A stretch of DNA of 64,000 bases from Microbacteriaceae bacterium (GTDB lineage Bacteria; Actinomycetota; Actinomycetes; Actinomycetales; Microbacteriaceae). Shown piece by piece: positions 61,748 through 64,000 of the stretch; the first letter of the stretch is position 1, and each line of letters starts with the position of its first letter. The position numbers and the translations under genes are program-made. Under the pieces are notes generated by a model, which saw only the letters and a program-made list of their open reading frames with translations, was not told the origin of the DNA and searched no databases. The stretch lies in NCBI GenBank assembly GCA_009780695.1, contig WQZN01000012.1:22664-86663 (forward strand), in the 5' to 3' direction.

Positions 61748-62488
61748 ATGGCGAGCACGGTAGGCGCGGCCACCGACATCGGCGGTGCGGGCGGCGCGGC
61801 ATCCCCGGCCATTCGGGTCCTCGTGGCCGACGACCAGGCGATCGTGCGCGACGGGCTCGTCACGGTGCTCGAGCTGCTGCCCGACATCGAGGTCGTCGGG
61901 CAGGCGGCGGACGGGGCCGAGGCGGTCGCGCTCGCCGCCGAGCTCGCGCCCGACGTCGTGCTGATGGACCTGAGGATGCCCGTGCTCGACGGCGCCGCGG
62001 CGACAGAGCGCGTGGTCGCGCGTCGCCCTGGGACGGCGGTGCTGGTGCTCACGACCTACGCCGACGACGCCTCGATCGTCTCCGCGCTCAAAGCGGGCGC
62101 CCGGGGCTACCTGACCAAGGACGCCGGCCGTGCCGAGCTCGCCGCCGCCGTCCGCGCCGTCGCGAGCGGGCAGACGACGCTCGCGGCAGAGGTGGGCGCG
62201 AAGCTGATCCAGGGGCTCGCCGCGCCGCAGGGGCCGGCCTCACCGGCCGCCGGCCCGCGCTCGGCCGGGTCGCCCGACGAGCTGATCGCCCGCTTCCCCG
62301 CCCTCACTCCGCGCGAGGCCGAGGTGCTCGCCGAGATCGCCCGCGGCCGCAGCAACCCCGAGATCGCCGGGCAGCTCTTCGTGAGCGTCGCGACGGTCAA
62401 GACGCACGTGAACTCGCTGTTCGCGAAGCTCGGCGTCGCGTCGCGCGCGCAGGCGATCGCCCTCGCCGTCGGCAGCGCGGAGGCCTGA
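61748..62488 (+). CDS. LuxR/NarL family response regulator
   Basis: This 246-residue regulator has a receiver domain with the acidic pair DD (VLVADDQ), the phospho-acceptor at about Asp74 (VVLMDLRMP), LTTYADD and LTKDA. The C-terminal LuxR helix-turn-helix is LTPREAEVLAEIARGRSNPEIAGQLFVSVATVKTHVNSLFAKL (about 191-233). It pairs with the kinase encoded 5 bp upstream. The N-terminal stretch before residue 20 is Gly/Ala-rich, so a later start is possible. Its target genes are unknown. Confidence 0.94.
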   Translation: MASTVGAATDIGGAGGAASPAIRVLVADDQAIVRDGLVTVLELLPDIEVVGQAADGAEAVALAAELAPDVVLMDLRMPVLDGAAATERVVARRPGTAVLVLTTYADDASIVSALKAGARGYLTKDAGRAELAAAVRAVASGQTTLAAEVGAKLIQGLAAPQGPASPAAGPRSAGSPDELIARFPALTPREAEVLAEIARGRSNPEIAGQLFVSVATVKTHVNSLFAKLGVASRAQAIALAVGSAEA

Positions 62489-62565
62489 ACCGCCCCGAGA
62501 ACGCGGGAATTCTGGGAAGTTCCGGCGACTTATACCCCTGCGAGAAGATTGAGTCAAGAATCCGC

Positions 62566-62595
62566 TGGACAACGCGTGTCGCGGCTCCATATACT
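62566..62595 (+). promoter_or_regulatory. rpoB promoter
   Basis: TGGACA (62566-62571) and TATACT (62590-62595) are spaced by 18 bp, the best sigma-70-type promoter in the 286-bp region before rpoB. Confidence 0.65.
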
Positions 62596-62601
62596 TGACC
62601 T

Positions 62602-62774
62602 TTGCGCTCCCACTAACGCATGCCTTCATATTGCGGTCGGCACAGGTTGCTCCGGGCGGTCCCACGGTACACCGTGGCTCCCGTCAGATAGAGCACCGCT
62701 TCCTGGGGCGTTCTCGTCCAGACCGTCAGTAACTTGAGGCCCCACTCGCGAAGGGGCCTTCGGAGGTTATTTCC
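62602..62774 (+). other. Long rpoB leader with two hairpins
   Basis: From the predicted start near 62602, the leader is about 170 nt. It contains a 7-bp stem CCACGGT/ACCGTGG (62662-62677) and a second 7-bp stem AGGCCCC/GGGGCCT (62737-62759) that ends just before the ribosome site CGGAGG. It may set rpoB expression; this is inferred. Confidence 0.5.
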
Positions 62775-64000
62775 TTGGCTGCTGCTCGTAACGCATCGAC
62801 CACCAACCCGAAGAACGGACGAGACCACTCTCGTCTTTCGTTCGCCAAGATCACAGACACCCTGACCGTTCCTGACCTGCTCGCCCTCCAGACGGAGAGC
62901 TTCGACTGGCTGGTCGGCAACGACGCTTGGAAGGCCCGCGTGGCCGAAGGCCTCGCTCAGGGTCGTCAGGATCTGCCCAGTCGCACCGGCCTCGAGGAGA
63001 TCTTCGAGGAGATCTCGCCCATCGAGGACCTCGGCGAGACCATGCAGCTCTCCTTCACCAACCCGTTCCTCGAGGAGCGGAAGTACTCGATCGACGAGTG
63101 CAAGGAGAAGGGCAAGACCTACTCGGCCCCCCTCTATGTCGAGGCCGAGTTCATGAACCACCAGACCGGTGAGATCAAGACCCAGACGGTCTTCATGGGC
63201 GACTTCCCGCTCATGACCGACAAGGGCACCTTCATCATCAACGGCACCGAGCGCGTCGTCGTCTCGCAGCTGGTCCGTTCGCCCGGTGTCTACTTCGAGC
63301 GCACGCCCGAGAAGACCTCCGACAAGGACATCTACAGCGCCCGCATCATCCCGAGCCGCGGTGCATGGCTCGAGTTCGAGATCGACAAGCGCGACCAGGT
63401 CGGCGTCCGCATCGACCGCAAGCGCAAGCAGTCGGTCACCGTCTTCCTCAAGGCCCTCGGCATGACCTCGGAGGAGATCCTCGCCGAGTTCGCCGGCTTC
63501 GAGTCGATCGCCGCCACCCTCGAGAAGGACGCGATCCTCACGAAGGAAGAGGCCCTCAAGGACATCTACCGCAAGCTGCGCCCGGGCGAGCAGGTCGCCG
63601 CCGAGGCCGCGCGTGCGCTCCTCGACAACTTCTACTTCAACCCGAAGCGCTACGACCTCGCCAAGGTCGGCCGCTACAAGATCAACCGCAAGCTCGGTCT
63701 CGACAAGCCGCTGACCGACTCGGTGCTGACGCTGGACGACGTCGTCAGCACGATCAAGTACCTCGTGGGCCTGCACTCGGGCATCACCGAGACCGCGGGC
63801 GTCCGCGACGGCCAGCCGGTCACGGTGCGCCTCGACGTCGACGACATCGACCACTTCGGCAACCGTCGCATCCGCGCCGTCGGCGAGCTCATCCAGAACC
63901 AGGTCCGCACCGGCCTGTCCCGCATGGAGCGCGTCGTCCGCGAGCGCATGACCACGCAGGACATCGAGGCGATCACCCCGCAGACCCTGATCAACGTGCG
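62775..64000 (+). CDS. rpoB: DNA-directed RNA polymerase beta subunit (partial)
   Basis: The first 408 codons of RNA polymerase beta are present, and the gene runs off the right edge. The protein reads [20 protein letters not shown] and continues through the conserved beta protrusion: [61 protein letters not shown] and [14 protein letters not shown]. The start is a TTG at 62775, with a GGAGG ribosome site 8-9 nt before it; no nearby ATG or GTG fits the family N-terminus. The rifampicin-binding region lies beyond this window. Confidence 0.97.
   Translation, partial: MAAARNASTTNPKNGRDHSRLSFAKITDTLTVPDLLALQTESFDWLVGNDAWKARVAEGLAQGRQDLPSRTGLEEIFEEISPIEDLGETMQLSFTNPFLEERKYSIDECKEKGKTYSAPLYVEAEFMNHQTGEIKTQTVFMGDFPLMTDKGTFIINGTERVVVSQLVRSPGVYFERTPEKTSDKDIYSARIIPSRGAWLEFEIDKRDQVGVRIDRKRKQSVTVFLKALGMTSEEILAEFAGFESIAATLEKDAILTKEEALKDIYRKLRPGEQVAAEAARALLDNFYFNPKRYDLAKVGRYKINRKLGLDKPLTDSVLTLDDVVSTIKYLVGLHSGITETAGVRDGQPVTVRLDVDDIDHFGNRRIRAVGELIQNQVRTGLSRMERVVRERMTTQDIEAITPQTLINV

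Overview
The window is GC-rich, densely coding DNA from a high-GC Gram-positive bacterium. The best fit is an actinomycete of the Microbacteriaceae type (Microbacterium/Leifsonia relatives). The supporting signs are a GTP-type PEP carboxykinase, a DUF222/HNH protein, two RamB/ScfR-type regulators, a class II fructose bisphosphatase, an actinobacterial Lhr helicase, a TTG-started rpoB, and many genes whose -10 box lies 6-8 nt before the start codon (leaderless mRNAs). There are no rRNAs, tRNAs, insertion sequences, phage genes or CRISPR arrays. The assignment rests on gene content and sequence style only, not on a database search.

Layout. 1-7.2 kb: a TetR/DHA2 efflux pair around a triple palindromic operator, a zinc-type dehydrogenase, a two-gene ABC exporter, a Gfo/Idh/MocA-ThuA sugar pair and a cytochrome b561-like protein. 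7.2-17.3 kb: a C2/gluconeogenesis block in which regulator 1 diverges from aceA-aceB and regulator 2 diverges from pckG, with two lipoproteins and a zinc-ribbon protein between them. 17.3-26 kb: a K+ channel, a DUF222/HNH protein, GNAT, glpX, an MFS/TetR pair, a GH51 arabinofuranosidase and a DUF2127 protein. 26-33.6 kb: glycerol and dihydroxyacetone use (glpD-glpK, then dhaK-dhaL-dhaM, where DhaM is fused to HPr and a full-length Enzyme I). 33.6-40.3 kb: a decayed HIT gene, a kinase-like ATPase, GrpB, a HigBA toxin-antitoxin pair, two APH-type kinases, an HtrA protease and a TipA-type MerR regulator. 40.3-47 kb: a LacI-controlled sugar ABC importer and a one-polypeptide Gfo/Idh/MocA plus aldo-keto reductase fusion, tied together by two identical operators. 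47.2-55 kb: Lhr, DUF4916 and DEAD-box helicase. 55-62.5 kb: small conserved proteins, GntR and a NarL-type two-component pair. 62.5-64 kb: the promoter, a leader of about 170 nt and the first 408 codons of rpoB.

How the genes work together. AceA and AceB turn acetyl-CoA into malate; PckG and GlpX carry carbon up through gluconeogenesis; GlpK/GlpD and DhaKLM bring in glycerol and dihydroxyacetone at the triose level. The 40-47 kb block looks like a complete substrate-inducible unit for an unidentified sugar or polyol: uptake, LacI control and a fused dehydrogenase/reductase.

The most unusual material is non-coding. Several gene ends and one divergent promoter region carry long, often perfect palindromes, including a 50-bp perfect palindrome at 40256-40305 and a symmetric four-copy, 19-bp-pitch array at 47072-47139. 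No convincing new defence or mobile system was found.
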